Assembly: GCA_012959805.1 (NCBI GenBank)
Contig: DUCN01000042.1
Coordinates: 248,242-312,241 of the forward strand
Source of the DNA: Myxococcales bacterium
Lineage (GTDB): Bacteria; Myxococcota_A; UBA9160; UBA4427
DNA: 64,000 nucleotides
Direction: 5' to 3'
Program-made: the position numbers and the translations under genes
Notes under the pieces: generated by a model
Told to the model about the DNA's origin: nothing
The model's database searches: none
What the model saw: only the letters and a program-made list of their open reading frames with translations
Shown here: positions 17,736 to 26,508 of the stretch, piece by piece
Numbering within the stretch: position 1 is the stretch's first letter
How the letters are laid out: each line of letters begins with the position of its first letter

Positions 17736-20326
17736 CTCTCGTCTTCTTGGGCGGCGTCCAGAACTTCGTGTTCATACGCCTCGACCGATGCGAAGTGCTG
17801 AAAAATCCCGTTCAAAATCTCGCGCGAGGGCAGACAATTCGCGTTTGAACCGGCCTGTAATCGATTCACCCAGGCCGTGAGTGCGGCGAGTGGATTCGGC
17901 GCGTCCGGTACGAACTGACGAGGATCGAATCGATCACTGCGGAAGCGAATCGACTTCATGGCCTCGGCGTTCTCTGCGACGGCCGAGGATCCCGACAAGA
18001 TGCAATCGACGACAAGAACCGACTTCGGCCCAAGCCCATCGATCGCGGCCATCGACAGCGTCTGAATCCGGGCGAATGGAAGCTTTGTTTTTCCTTTTGG
18101 CGACGCATCGATCTCGACATAGTCCGCGCCCATCGAAATCGGAACGGCCTCAAGTGCCTTGAGTGGCCGAAGCGCGACCTCGCCAAGTGATCGGGTCGAA
18201 TGACTCGACAGTGGCGTCACCTCGGAGGCCGGCGCATCGAAGAACATGGTCGGCTGGGCGAAGAACCCAGTCGCCGAATCCGCGACCGGCAACTCGATTG
18301 ATGCCACGGTCTCATTCGGAACGAGTGGACTGGTCAGCTCATCCGTTGCATCGACTCCGACATCAATCATCGGCGTGAGATCCGAGTCCCTCTCGTCCTC
18401 CTGCCCTGCGAAGAAATCGGAACCCGAGGCGCTCGGTCTAAAGTCGAACCCGCTTTCGCTGGCTTCGAGAGCACTCCCGTCCGGAAACTCCTCACCCAAG
18501 TCTCCCCCGAAGAGATCGACCGATTGGCCTAACACGGATGCACTTGCCAACACGGTGGTGTTTCTCAACAAGGAAGCGTCGGACAGCGAGTCGGAGTCGT
18601 TCCGATGCGACAGGACATCAGCGGTTTCTGTACTTGCTCGCCCAGAAGCGTCGCCGAAGCCATCCGCTGTGCTCGAAATCGGAGCGAGAACCCCGGACTC
18701 GGCATCTCCTTCTGCAGCCGCCGGTGCACCCGGAGCCGAGTCCGTTGACGACAAGCTCTCCAGGGAAAGAGCGCCCGCGTCAAGCGACTGTGCGGCAAGC
18801 TGAGATTCATTCGAATCCATCTGCGAAAAGTCTTCAACCGCCTCGATCGGAAAAACCGTTGCCTCGACTGCATGATGCTCAGCAGAGACCCGCCGATCGA
18901 GTTGGGACCGACTTTTGAATTCGGGTTCCGGGGGCGCCTGCTCCGCTTGATCTGCTGAATCGTCTGAAGTGGCCAGGATCGGCTCGAGCTCCGCACGTAA
19001 CTTGGCATCGAGACTCGAATCACCGATCGCAATCGCGGCCGCCCGACGGGCAAGCGACTCATCCAGATCCCGGGCAATCCGGACGATTCGAGCTGCGTGA
19101 ACGGCCGAGACACCCACATCGATGGCCGACCGAAAGGTAAAGATCGCCTCCTTTGGATGCCCAGCATCCAGAAGTGCCTCGCCTAACTTCACCGCGGCCG
19201 TCGAGTCGATCCGTACATCACATCCCTTGGCCGCAAGGGGGAACCAGTAGTCGATGGCACGAGCAATTTCGCCCTTGCGAAGCGCCTGATGAAGACTCGG
19301 AACGATGGCTTCCGCAGCCGCCTCGGGCTGGTCGACTTCGACAGCGATCGAGAAGAAGGCCTCGGCAATTTCAGAGCTGCTCGAATCGTCACGCCACGCG
19401 GCCTGAATTAAATCGAAGGCCTGATACGGGTCGCCATCCGATAGCAACCGCGCAGCGCGCGAAACGATCGGGTTGGGCCGCTGGTTCACCCGGCGAGCGG
19501 CAATCCTGGAATCCAAATGGGTGAGCCGTAATCCGCCGGCGAACACAGCCCCGATCCCGACAGACGCACAAAACGTTGCCCAGGAAACGCTGCCCAGAGA
19601 ATCGATCCAGAAACCGCGGACAACGAACGCTTCCAATCCCAGCCATAAAGGCAGAAGAATCCACCCGGGGATCGTAAAGTGCCCCCCGAGTCCGCGAATG
19701 AAGTACGCTCCGAGCAGCGCACCCGCCAGTCCGGCAGCGCCGCTCCAAGGAACACCGCTTGAAGCATCCAGAATTCGGTAGCCCTCCGCTGAAAGCGGGA
19801 TGGCGGCCGCCACGAAGGTCGCAAAGATCAGTGAGCCCCAGGTTATTTCGAGAGCGACGCCGGCCAATAACAAGACTGCAATGGTCAGGGCGACACCGAT
19901 CTCGTTGGGCTGGACGAACGCATGGATGAAATAATTCGGGGTCGGCGTTCGCGAGTCGAGCACGCCGTATTGCCAAGCCGGATCACTCGTCTGCCTGAGT
20001 TTGTAGGCGGCGGCAATAGATTCATCCAGCCGAGCCTGGGAGCGGGCCAGCATTGCGGCCGGCAAGTCCATTCGGGTGGCAGAGTTGGCCTCCGCCTCCG
20101 CAGTGAGGGCGCGCATTTCAACCAGCCATTCGCGTTCCAGAATCAGGCTGCCGGCGGTGTCCACGCTGAGCTCAGGATTGAGAACCAGGAACGAGCGAGC
20201 CTCCTCACGCACAGCTTCATACAGCCCACTCGATTGTCCTCTCTCATGCGCGAGCAAGAACGGCACGCCGGCAATTGCGGTTGCCAACAGCAGACTCACG
20301 ATCGGCAATTTATTAGGCCAACCCAA
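17732..20326 (-). CDS. Rhomboid-like membrane protein lacking catalytic residues, fused to helical repeats
   Basis: This 864-residue protein has about six hydrophobic segments in its first 270 residues. They match a rhomboid core: FIHAFV, then GVALEITWGSLIF, then SGAAGLAGALLGAY. In active rhomboids the last block reads GxSG with the serine nucleophile; here it is GAAG, with Ala at about residue 198. The His expected in the final helix is also absent (VSWATFCASVGIGAVFAGG). It is therefore probably a pseudoprotease. Residues of about 285-450 look like TPR-type helical repeats, followed by a long Ser/Asp-rich disordered stretch and a folded C-terminal domain of about 150 residues. The start is set at a TTG preceded by GGGGAGAGG; the open frame reaches 22 codons further. 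Function is unknown. Confidence 0.72.
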   Translation of the reverse strand: MGWPNKLPIVSLLLATAIAGVPFLLAHERGQSSGLYEAVREEARSFLVLNPELSVDTAGSLILEREWLVEMRALTAEAEANSATRMDLPAAMLARSQARLDESIAAAYKLRQTSDPAWQYGVLDSRTPTPNYFIHAFVQPNEIGVALTIAVLLLAGVALEITWGSLIFATFVAAAIPLSAEGYRILDASSGVPWSGAAGLAGALLGAYFIRGLGGHFTIPGWILLPLWLGLEAFVVRGFWIDSLGSVSWATFCASVGIGAVFAGGLRLTHLDSRIAARRVNQRPNPIVSRAARLLSDGDPYQAFDLIQAAWRDDSSSSEIAEAFFSIAVEVDQPEAAAEAIVPSLHQALRKGEIARAIDYWFPLAAKGCDVRIDSTAAVKLGEALLDAGHPKEAIFTFRSAIDVGVSAVHAARIVRIARDLDESLARRAAAIAIGDSSLDAKLRAELEPILATSDDSADQAEQAPPEPEFKSRSQLDRRVSAEHHAVEATVFPIEAVEDFSQMDSNESQLAAQSLDAGALSLESLSSTDSAPGAPAAAEGDAESGVLAPISSTADGFGDASGRASTETADVLSHRNDSDSLSDASLLRNTTVLASASVLGQSVDLFGGDLGEEFPDGSALEASESGFDFRPSASGSDFFAGQEDERDSDLTPMIDVGVDATDELTSPLVPNETVASIELPVADSATGFFAQPTMFFDAPASEVTPLSSHSTRSLGEVALRPLKALEAVPISMGADYVEIDASPKGKTKLPFARIQTLSMAAIDGLGPKSVLVVDCILSGSSAVAENAEAMKSIRFRSDRFDPRQFVPDAPNPLAALTAWVNRLQAGSNANCLPSREILNGIFQHFASVEAYEHEVLDAAQEDES

Positions 20327-20403
20327 TTCGATCCTCTCCCCTTTGACGCCAATGCAGGGACCGGTGCAAATGCGCAAAACCGTGGCCTTCAACCGGAAGA
20401 CAC

Positions 20404-20433
20404 ACGTTCTCCGTCTAAACGGACGGAGAACGT
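20404..20433. promoter_or_regulatory. Perfect 12-bp inverted repeat in a divergent promoter region
   Basis: ACGTTCTCCGTC and its exact reverse complement GACGGAGAACGT flank the 6-base loop TAAACG. The repeat lies between the divergent starts of the rhomboid-like gene and the PHP lipoprotein gene, 22 bases before the latter. Because both genes point away, it is unlikely to be a terminator; an operator or a 5' leader stem-loop is more likely. Confidence 0.6.
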
Positions 20434-20455
20434 CCCCGCCTTAGCGGGAATTGAT

Positions 20456-22777
20456 GTGGGCCATCACACACCGAGAGAAGTGCCCACCCCCACAGGGAGT
20501 CGAGCTCGCAACACGTTTCACAGAACATTCGGCTGGGTCGTGCTGACACTCTGTGCGTGGATTTTCGCAGGATGCAACGGGCAGGAGGATGAGTCTGCGA
20601 TCTCCTCCGATTCAATGGTCCAGACAACAGCCGACATGAATCCAAACTCTGCTCGGAACGAAGGGCGCGACGACGCCCTTTCCGAGCAAGCATCATCATT
20701 CACGTTTCCAGACGACTGGGACAGACAGCATCCGATTCTCTCGCCTAACGCGAAAGTCGAAGCGTATCTTGGAAGCCTGGCCGAGAAAGAGATCGTCTTT
20801 CACCCCGCAGATGGCGGCGGACGCGCCTGGCTCGTCGCGCAAACATCGATCGATACGCAGTGGCAAGCATCGGATTGGCGGCGGGCTGATGGTCCATCCC
20901 ATCGCGAAGACCCTTCACCACCCGTACCCGTCTCCACCGCACAGAAGATTGAGTTAGTCTTCGAAGTTGGGCCTCTGGGAATTCGCGAAGGCGGAATCCT
21001 ATACGTCATGCCCGAGCCCTTCTGGTCTTGGAGCGAAGCCCAGGCCGAGACCCCCTATCTAGTCGGATATACGACCGCGACCGCACGTCTCGCCGACGTC
21101 GAGCTCGTGCCCATGGTCGGTGGCGGGATCTTTCGAGTCGAAGGCCGTGCGCTCGAACCCGGGGAACAAATCGACATCGTCCTCGGGGCTGGATCCATGG
21201 GCACGATCGTCGACGAATTCGCTGGACGAGAGGCCGAAATTTTGGTGGCCGTGGATGCCGACGGCGACGGCACACGGCGTTGGATAGAGAAATCCGCCCG
21301 TCTCCATATTGGCGCGCGCGCCGGGACACGAATCATCGCCCTGGGCCCAGCCGACGTCGCTCCCGGGTCATCCATCGAACTCAACATCGCAATCGTCGAC
21401 GAGCGGGGAAACCGAGCCCTGTGGCCGGACCATATTCGGGAACCCAATGCGAACGATGATCGTGTGGACCTTCGCGGCGATCGCCGTGTCGCGAGTGAAT
21501 TCGAGATCGACGTGATTCAGGGTCCTTCTCTCGAGATGCTAGGTCTAAATCCTCGGGTCGAGCTGGACGGCCCGGCCGCAGACGCCCATCGAATTCGATT
21601 CACCGCACCCAACACGCCCGACACGATCCGATTGGTGATTCGTGGACGAGGCGCGCTCGCGGATTTCGAATCCGTGGTCAATCCAATCGTCGTGCGGAAT
21701 TCAAAGACTCGACTGATCTGGGCCGACCTTCATGGTCATACCGGACTCTCCGACGGGACCGGCACGCCGGAAGATTATTTCAGGTACGCGCGCGAGATCG
21801 CTCGCCTAGATGCCATCGCACTCACCGACCATGACCATTGGGGCGTCCGTCCGATCGACGAATTCCACGAAATCGCCGATCGAATCCTCACAACCTCCGA
21901 GCGTTTTCATGATCCCGGGCGCTTCGTCACCATCCCCGGATACGAATGGACCAGCTGGCTACACGGCCATCGGCACGTTCTCTACTTCGACGAAGATGTT
22001 GCGCAGACCCCCATCTATTCCTCCATCGACCCCGCAACGGATCGGCCGGACGAACTCTGGGATGCCTTGCGCGGCCGGAACGCGCTCACCTTCGCTCATC
22101 ATTCCGCCGGCGAACCCGTCGCGACGAACTGGTTCTTTCCACCAGATCCACTGCTCGAACCGCTGACTGAAATCTCCTCTATTCATGGCATGAGCGAAGC
22201 CGACGACGTGCCGATTCCCGTCGCCGGCGCGATCCCCGGCAATTTCGTTCGAGACGTTCTGCTGCGAGGCGCACGGCTTGGCTTCATCGGCAGCGGCGAC
22301 TCACATGACGGCCATCCGGGTCTCGCCAAACTCGCCGCCGGTGACCAAGGCGGACTTGCCGGCATATTCACGACAAGTCTCGATCGCAAGGGACTCCTGG
22401 GCGCCATGCGCGCAAGACACACCTTCGCAACGAATGGAATCCGACCCTGGCTCTCGGTTTCGATCGATGCGACAGCAATGGGGGGAGGGCTAGCGGTTTC
22501 GTCCACGGCACCGGCGAATCATCGACTGCATATCCGCTACGAGGCCACAGCGCCCATCCTTCGCATCGATCTCATTCGCAGCGGTCGAGTGGCACTGATC
22601 GATGGGGACGGGGCCCTCTCGCTCGACTTCGAACGAATCATTCCGCCGCTCGTCCCGGGCGATTTTCATTATGTCCGAATCATTCAGGAAGGAGGAGGAG
22701 TCGCGTGGTCGAGTCCGATTTTCGCGGACCGGGCCGAGCTAGAGATCGCACCGAACGCTGGATCTCCCGACAACTAA
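20456..22777 (+). CDS. PHP-domain lipoprotein (DUF3604-like)
   Basis: A 773-residue predicted lipoprotein: hydrophobic segment WVVLTLCAWIFAGC with a lipobox Cys near residue 40. Residues of about 100-410 are beta-rich. A PHP-type metal-binding domain follows, with WADLHGHTGLSDGTGTPEDY, then ALTDHDHWGV, then TFAHHSAGEP and IGSGDSHDGHPG; these carry the His/Asp ligands of a trinuclear metallo-phosphoesterase site. A C-terminal beta domain ends the protein. DUF3604-type proteins resemble this layout; the substrate is unknown and would be outside the cytoplasm. The start is uncertain: GTG at 20456 gives a normal lipoprotein signal, with another GTG at 20480. No ATG lies between the stem-loop and the lipobox. 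Confidence 0.75.
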   Translation: MGHHTPREVPTPTGSRARNTFHRTFGWVVLTLCAWIFAGCNGQEDESAISSDSMVQTTADMNPNSARNEGRDDALSEQASSFTFPDDWDRQHPILSPNAKVEAYLGSLAEKEIVFHPADGGGRAWLVAQTSIDTQWQASDWRRADGPSHREDPSPPVPVSTAQKIELVFEVGPLGIREGGILYVMPEPFWSWSEAQAETPYLVGYTTATARLADVELVPMVGGGIFRVEGRALEPGEQIDIVLGAGSMGTIVDEFAGREAEILVAVDADGDGTRRWIEKSARLHIGARAGTRIIALGPADVAPGSSIELNIAIVDERGNRALWPDHIREPNANDDRVDLRGDRRVASEFEIDVIQGPSLEMLGLNPRVELDGPAADAHRIRFTAPNTPDTIRLVIRGRGALADFESVVNPIVVRNSKTRLIWADLHGHTGLSDGTGTPEDYFRYAREIARLDAIALTDHDHWGVRPIDEFHEIADRILTTSERFHDPGRFVTIPGYEWTSWLHGHRHVLYFDEDVAQTPIYSSIDPATDRPDELWDALRGRNALTFAHHSAGEPVATNWFFPPDPLLEPLTEISSIHGMSEADDVPIPVAGAIPGNFVRDVLLRGARLGFIGSGDSHDGHPGLAKLAAGDQGGLAGIFTTSLDRKGLLGAMRARHTFATNGIRPWLSVSIDATAMGGGLAVSSTAPANHRLHIRYEATAPILRIDLIRSGRVALIDGDGALSLDFERIIPPLVPGDFHYVRIIQEGGGVAWSSPIFADRAELEIAPNAGSPDN

Positions 22778-22807
22778 CATTGAATTGAAGAACTTGCAGC
22801 GCGGCCT

Positions 22808-23104
22808 CTAGAGTCGGAACCGATCAATGTTTTCTTCGAGTCGCTGCGCATGTGCGGCGAGATCCGAAACGGTTTCGTTTGCCTGGACGGCCTGCTCGTC
22901 ATTGAAGAGCAATGAAGCTTTGGAGTTGCCACCAATCACGCGAGCAACTCCGATCAGATTTTCGTTCGTCATGTCCTGGAACTGAAGAAACGCCGTGCCT
23001 GAGAGCGCGCCGGCGGTCAGGAGCAGGACTAGCCCGGCCGTGGCCAAGAACTCGCATACGATCCGCTGCTGAATTGAATTGCGACCGACGTCGAATTCGC
23101 TCAT
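22808..23104 (-). CDS. Truncated CHASE8-like membrane protein (YfiN N-terminal remnant or reduced partner)
   Basis: This 98-residue protein has a transmembrane segment at about residues 18-42 (VCEFLATAGLVLLLTAGALS) followed by the beginning of a CHASE8-like sensory domain: ENLIGVARVIGGNSKASLLFNDEQAVQANETVSDLA. In YfiN/TpbB-type diguanylate cyclases the same region continues through a second membrane segment, HAMP and GGDEF domains. Here the frame stops 30 bp before the end of the convergent neighbour, so no room exists for an output domain. It lies 8 bp downstream of the yfiR-like gene, the usual partner. It may be a decayed gene or a small membrane partner that lost the cyclase. Confidence 0.7.
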   Translation of the reverse strand: MSEFDVGRNSIQQRIVCEFLATAGLVLLLTAGALSGTAFLQFQDMTNENLIGVARVIGGNSKASLLFNDEQAVQANETVSDLAAHAQRLEENIDRFRL

Positions 23105-23112
23105 ACCACGAC

Positions 23113-23649
23113 CTACCTCACGACCTTCGCCAGCCGAAGAAGGCGCGAACTGACTTTGAGCCCAGCCGCTTTCGCTGCATCCGCGTTGATCTCGAAACGG
23201 ATGCGGCTCTCTGAACCAATGAAGTTGGAGATCCCGCCCGCCGTTGCGAATTCCTCGCGGTCGGAAACGCTGAAGACGCTTTGTCCGCGAAGAGACGCAA
23301 CAGCATCATCGTGCGCGGTATCGAGATCGTGGCCGCTGAAGAGAATGTGGCAACCGCTCGTGAGTTCCAGTTTGGCGATCGAACGGACGGCGGCGGAGCG
23401 ATTGCCGACACGCTTTTCGGACACTACGCGAGTCACCACATCCGAAAAATCGCCCGATCCAAGAAGACAGATCTCGACGGGCGAATCAGATCGATCGAAG
23501 GCATTCTTGGGCCATTCCACATAGCACGCAAAATTGAAAAGGAAGGCGGCCATGATCGGGTCTTCGGACTGTGCTTTGGCTTTTGGCGCAAACAGAAGCG
23601 AAGTTGCAAAAAGGGCAATAAACGCCGCCAGCAATGCACCCATTGGCAC
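23113..23649 (-). CDS. YfiR family periplasmic protein (DUF4154)
   Basis: A 178-residue exported protein: signal peptide (LLAAFIALFATSLLFAPKAKA, probably cleaved near residue 26), then the YfiR/DUF4154 opening MAAFLFNFACYVEWPKNAF, a central VEICLLGSGDF strand, and the closing IRFEINADAAKAAGLKVSSR with LLRLAKVV. YfiR proteins are periplasmic repressors of the membrane diguanylate cyclase YfiN, linking envelope stress to cyclic-di-GMP. The gene directly downstream encodes only the membrane and start of the sensory domain of such a cyclase, so the usual output is missing locally. Confidence 0.88.
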   Translation of the reverse strand: MPMGALLAAFIALFATSLLFAPKAKAQSEDPIMAAFLFNFACYVEWPKNAFDRSDSPVEICLLGSGDFSDVVTRVVSEKRVGNRSAAVRSIAKLELTSGCHILFSGHDLDTAHDDAVASLRGQSVFSVSDREEFATAGGISNFIGSESRIRFEINADAAKAAGLKVSSRLLRLAKVVR

Positions 23650-23844
23650 TGCTCGTCACCGGCATCGAACGCTTCTAATCTCACTCGCTCGAAACACGCT
23701 TCGAACTCCAGATAGGAAGCCGGGTGCTTCCACAGTGAATTGCATCGCCAACTCGTCGGCGAAAAACGATCCCTCCATGAGAAACGACACTCATGCGAGG
23801 CGAATTACCCACATTCCGGGTTCAGCACCTCCATTCAAAGCCAG

Positions 23845-24891
23845 ATGAGCCCCCGAATTTCTATATTGCTGCCGGTCTGGAACGCTGAACGGACACTCCC
23901 CGCCTGCCTACAGAGTTGTCTGCGCCAACGAGAAGTGGATTGGGAATGCATCCTCCTCGACGACGGCTCAACCGACCGCTCTCTCGAAATTGCTCGCGGC
24001 TTTGCGAATCACGACTCCCGGATTCACGTCGAAGCTTGCCGCCATACCGGACTCATACCGACGCTCAACGCAGCAATTCCACTCTGCACAGCGCCGATCA
24101 TCGCTCGAATGGACGCCGACGACTGGATGCATCGAGATCGACTGCAACTACAAGCCCGCGCACTGGAAGAGAACCCCTCACTCGAAGCCGTTGGCTCTTT
24201 CGTTCGAATCTTCCCGCGACGCGAGATGCGAGACGGGCGTCGAGACTACGAAACATGGCTCAGTGAACAGAAGGACGCGGCCACAATCTGGCGCGAGCGA
24301 TTCATCGAATGCCCGATTCCACACCCGACCCTCGCCATTCGGAAACCAATTCTCGAAGAACTCGGATACAGAGATCGCCTTTGGCCCGAAGACTATGACC
24401 TGCTTCTGCGACTGCTGCGGAGAGGTCCGTGTGTTGGGAATGTCAATCGCCGGCTACTCGGTTGGCGCGACGGACCGAAGCGTCTGTCCCGAAACGACTC
24501 GCGCTACGAACAGGCTCGCTTCACGGCCTGCCGTGCCTGGCATCTACATCGAGACTATCTTGCGGGCAAACCAGACTACATTCTCTGGGGACATGGCAAG
24601 ACGGGACGCGCGTTACGCCGCGAGCTAACGACCCTCGGACATCACGCGACGTTCATCGTGGACGTCCATCCACGCCGCATCGGAGAGCGCATCGGCGGCG
24701 CTCTTGTGATCGCGCCGGAAGATCTCGCCAGGCTGCCCGGCCATGCCAAGGGAACCCCCTCACCGTCAGCCCCGGGTCCGATCGACCCCGTGATCGTGTC
24801 CGTCGCCGGCCGAGGCCCGCGCAACCAAATCCGTGCGGCGCTCAGCGCGATTGGGCTTCGCGAGGGAGTGGGGTTTATTTGCGCCGCCTAA
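23845..24891 (+). CDS. Family 2 glycosyltransferase with C-terminal nucleotide-binding-like domain
   Basis: A 348-residue glycosyltransferase. The GT-A domain starts at once (RISILLPVWNAERTLPACLQ), with DDGSTDRSLEIA, the DxD metal/nucleotide site as RMDADDWMHRDR, and a later ED pair in LWPEDYDLLLRLLRRG. After about residue 235 a second, Rossmann-like part begins (YILWGHGKTGRALRRELTTLG with a GxGxxG-like turn, and RIGGALVIAPEDLARL), reminiscent of PglD/CoA-binding-type domains. The ATG at 23845 is chosen because homology begins right after it; the longer frame upstream is unsupported. Acceptor unknown; probably envelope polysaccharide. Its stop codon lies within a CGCCTAAC copy. Confidence 0.87.
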   Translation: MSPRISILLPVWNAERTLPACLQSCLRQREVDWECILLDDGSTDRSLEIARGFANHDSRIHVEACRHTGLIPTLNAAIPLCTAPIIARMDADDWMHRDRLQLQARALEENPSLEAVGSFVRIFPRREMRDGRRDYETWLSEQKDAATIWRERFIECPIPHPTLAIRKPILEELGYRDRLWPEDYDLLLRLLRRGPCVGNVNRRLLGWRDGPKRLSRNDSRYEQARFTACRAWHLHRDYLAGKPDYILWGHGKTGRALRRELTTLGHHATFIVDVHPRRIGERIGGALVIAPEDLARLPGHAKGTPSPSAPGPIDPVIVSVAGRGPRNQIRAALSAIGLREGVGFICAA

Positions 24892-24943
24892 CGCCGCACG
24901 ATTGGGTAGCAATGATGCGGGACGATACATTTGGAATTCGCGC

Positions 24944-26332
24944 TCAAAACTCGGCCGAACCCGGAGCACGCGGAAAGGGCGAAACATCTCGGATATTGGC
25001 CATCCCGGTCATGAATTGGACGATTCGCTCAAATCCGAGTCCGAAGCCCGCATGCGGCACGCTTCCGTAACGGCGCAGATCCAGATACCACCAATAATCG
25101 TCGGGATCCAGGCCCTGAGCTCGAATCGCCCCTTCAAGGACATCGAGTCTGTGCTCCCGCTGCGATCCCCCGATGATCTCCCCAACACCGCCTAACAAGA
25201 CATCCATCGCTGCGACAGTTTCCTCATCATCATTGCGGTACATATAGAAAGCCTTGATCGAGGCTGGCCAGTCCGTGACCACAATGGGACGCCCGACGTG
25301 CTTCTCCGTCAGCCAGCGTTCATGCTCGCTTTGCAAGTCGAGACCCTGACCCACCGGAAACTCGAACTTCTCCCCACAGCCTTCGAGAATCCGCATCGCC
25401 TCTCGATACGGAATCCGCTCGAAGGGCTCATCGATCACCGTCTTCATCCGCGTGATCGCCTGGCTCTCGATGCGTTTCTCGAAGAACGCCATATCGTCCT
25501 CGCATCGGTCCAGGACATCGGCAAAGACGGATTTCAAGAAGCGTTCCGCCAAATCGGCCAGAGCTTCGAGATCATAAAACGCGGCTTCGGGCTCGACCAT
25601 CCAGAACTCGGCGAGATGTCGCGCCGTGTTCGAGTTCTCCGCGCGAAAAGTTGGACCGAAGGTATAGACGCGTGACAGCGCGAGCGCGCCGATTTCGGCT
25701 TCGAGCTGCCCCGACACCGTCAAAAAAGTCGGTCGACCGAAGAAGTCCTCGCTTGCGTCGATCGATCCGTCTTCCTTGCGCTCATCGACGCCCGGAGGAA
25801 GAGTCGTCACACGAAACATCTCACCCGCCCCCTCGGCGTCCGAGGCAGTCACGATGGGCGTTTGCAGATAGAAGAACTCCTCGTTTTGAAAGAAGTTGTG
25901 GATCGCCATCGAAGCGGCATTTCGAATCCGAAGAATGGCGCCGATCGTATTCGTTCGCGGCCGAAGGTGTGCGATGGTGCGAAGAAATTCGAAGCTATGC
26001 CTCTTCTTTTGCAGCGGATAGCCCTCCGCCACGTCGCCCACGAGTTCGACCTTCGTGGCGTGCAGCTCATAGCGCTGTCCTTTTCCCGGCGACTCGACGA
26101 CCACGCCCTCGGCGCGAACCGCACAACCGGTCGAGAGTTGACGAACCACGGAGTCAAATCCCTCGGTTTCCGGATTCGCTACGACCTGTAATCCATCCAT
26201 GCAAGAGCCATCGTTGACATCGAGAAACGACACCTCCTTGGCATGGCGCACCGTCCGAAGCCAGCCTTGCACCACGCCGGCATCGCCGGCCGTTGGGCGG
26301 CCGAGCATGCCTCGGATCGATTCGAATCCCAT
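24944..26332 (-). CDS. asnS: Asparagine--tRNA ligase
   Basis: A 462-residue class II synthetase of normal length. The N-terminal OB-fold anticodon domain ([20 protein letters not shown]) is followed by the catalytic domain: [20 protein letters not shown], motif 2 region [20 protein letters not shown], and motif 3 [20 protein letters not shown] near the C-terminus. The His in [12 protein letters not shown] and the Asn-type motifs favour AsnS over AspS. A purine-rich AGAGGGAAAGAGA precedes the ATG. It stands alone on the minus strand, divergent from rbgA. Confidence 0.95.
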   Translation of the reverse strand: MGFESIRGMLGRPTAGDAGVVQGWLRTVRHAKEVSFLDVNDGSCMDGLQVVANPETEGFDSVVRQLSTGCAVRAEGVVVESPGKGQRYELHATKVELVGDVAEGYPLQKKRHSFEFLRTIAHLRPRTNTIGAILRIRNAASMAIHNFFQNEEFFYLQTPIVTASDAEGAGEMFRVTTLPPGVDERKEDGSIDASEDFFGRPTFLTVSGQLEAEIGALALSRVYTFGPTFRAENSNTARHLAEFWMVEPEAAFYDLEALADLAERFLKSVFADVLDRCEDDMAFFEKRIESQAITRMKTVIDEPFERIPYREAMRILEGCGEKFEFPVGQGLDLQSEHERWLTEKHVGRPIVVTDWPASIKAFYMYRNDDEETVAAMDVLLGGVGEIIGGSQREHRLDVLEGAIRAQGLDPDDYWWYLDLRRYGSVPHAGFGLGFERIVQFMTGMANIRDVSPFPRAPGSAEF

Positions 26333-26508
26333 TCTCTTTCCCTCTCCACTCCAGCGGTCTTTCGAATTGGCACGCGGTCATCCAAAGGACCGAGGCCCAG
26401 AGCGTGCGAGCACATGGCCGCCTCGGCGACTGCGCGCCTCGGAGGTTACCCTCTCGGGCCGCTGCCCCGCTATTGTTCGGCCACTCTTTACAACCTGTGA
26501 ACTCAATC

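Noticed and set aside
20327..20392. Upstream ATG start for the rhomboid-like gene
   Set aside because: The TTG 22 codons later has a strong GGGGAGAGG ribosome-binding site; the extension has no membrane or family character.
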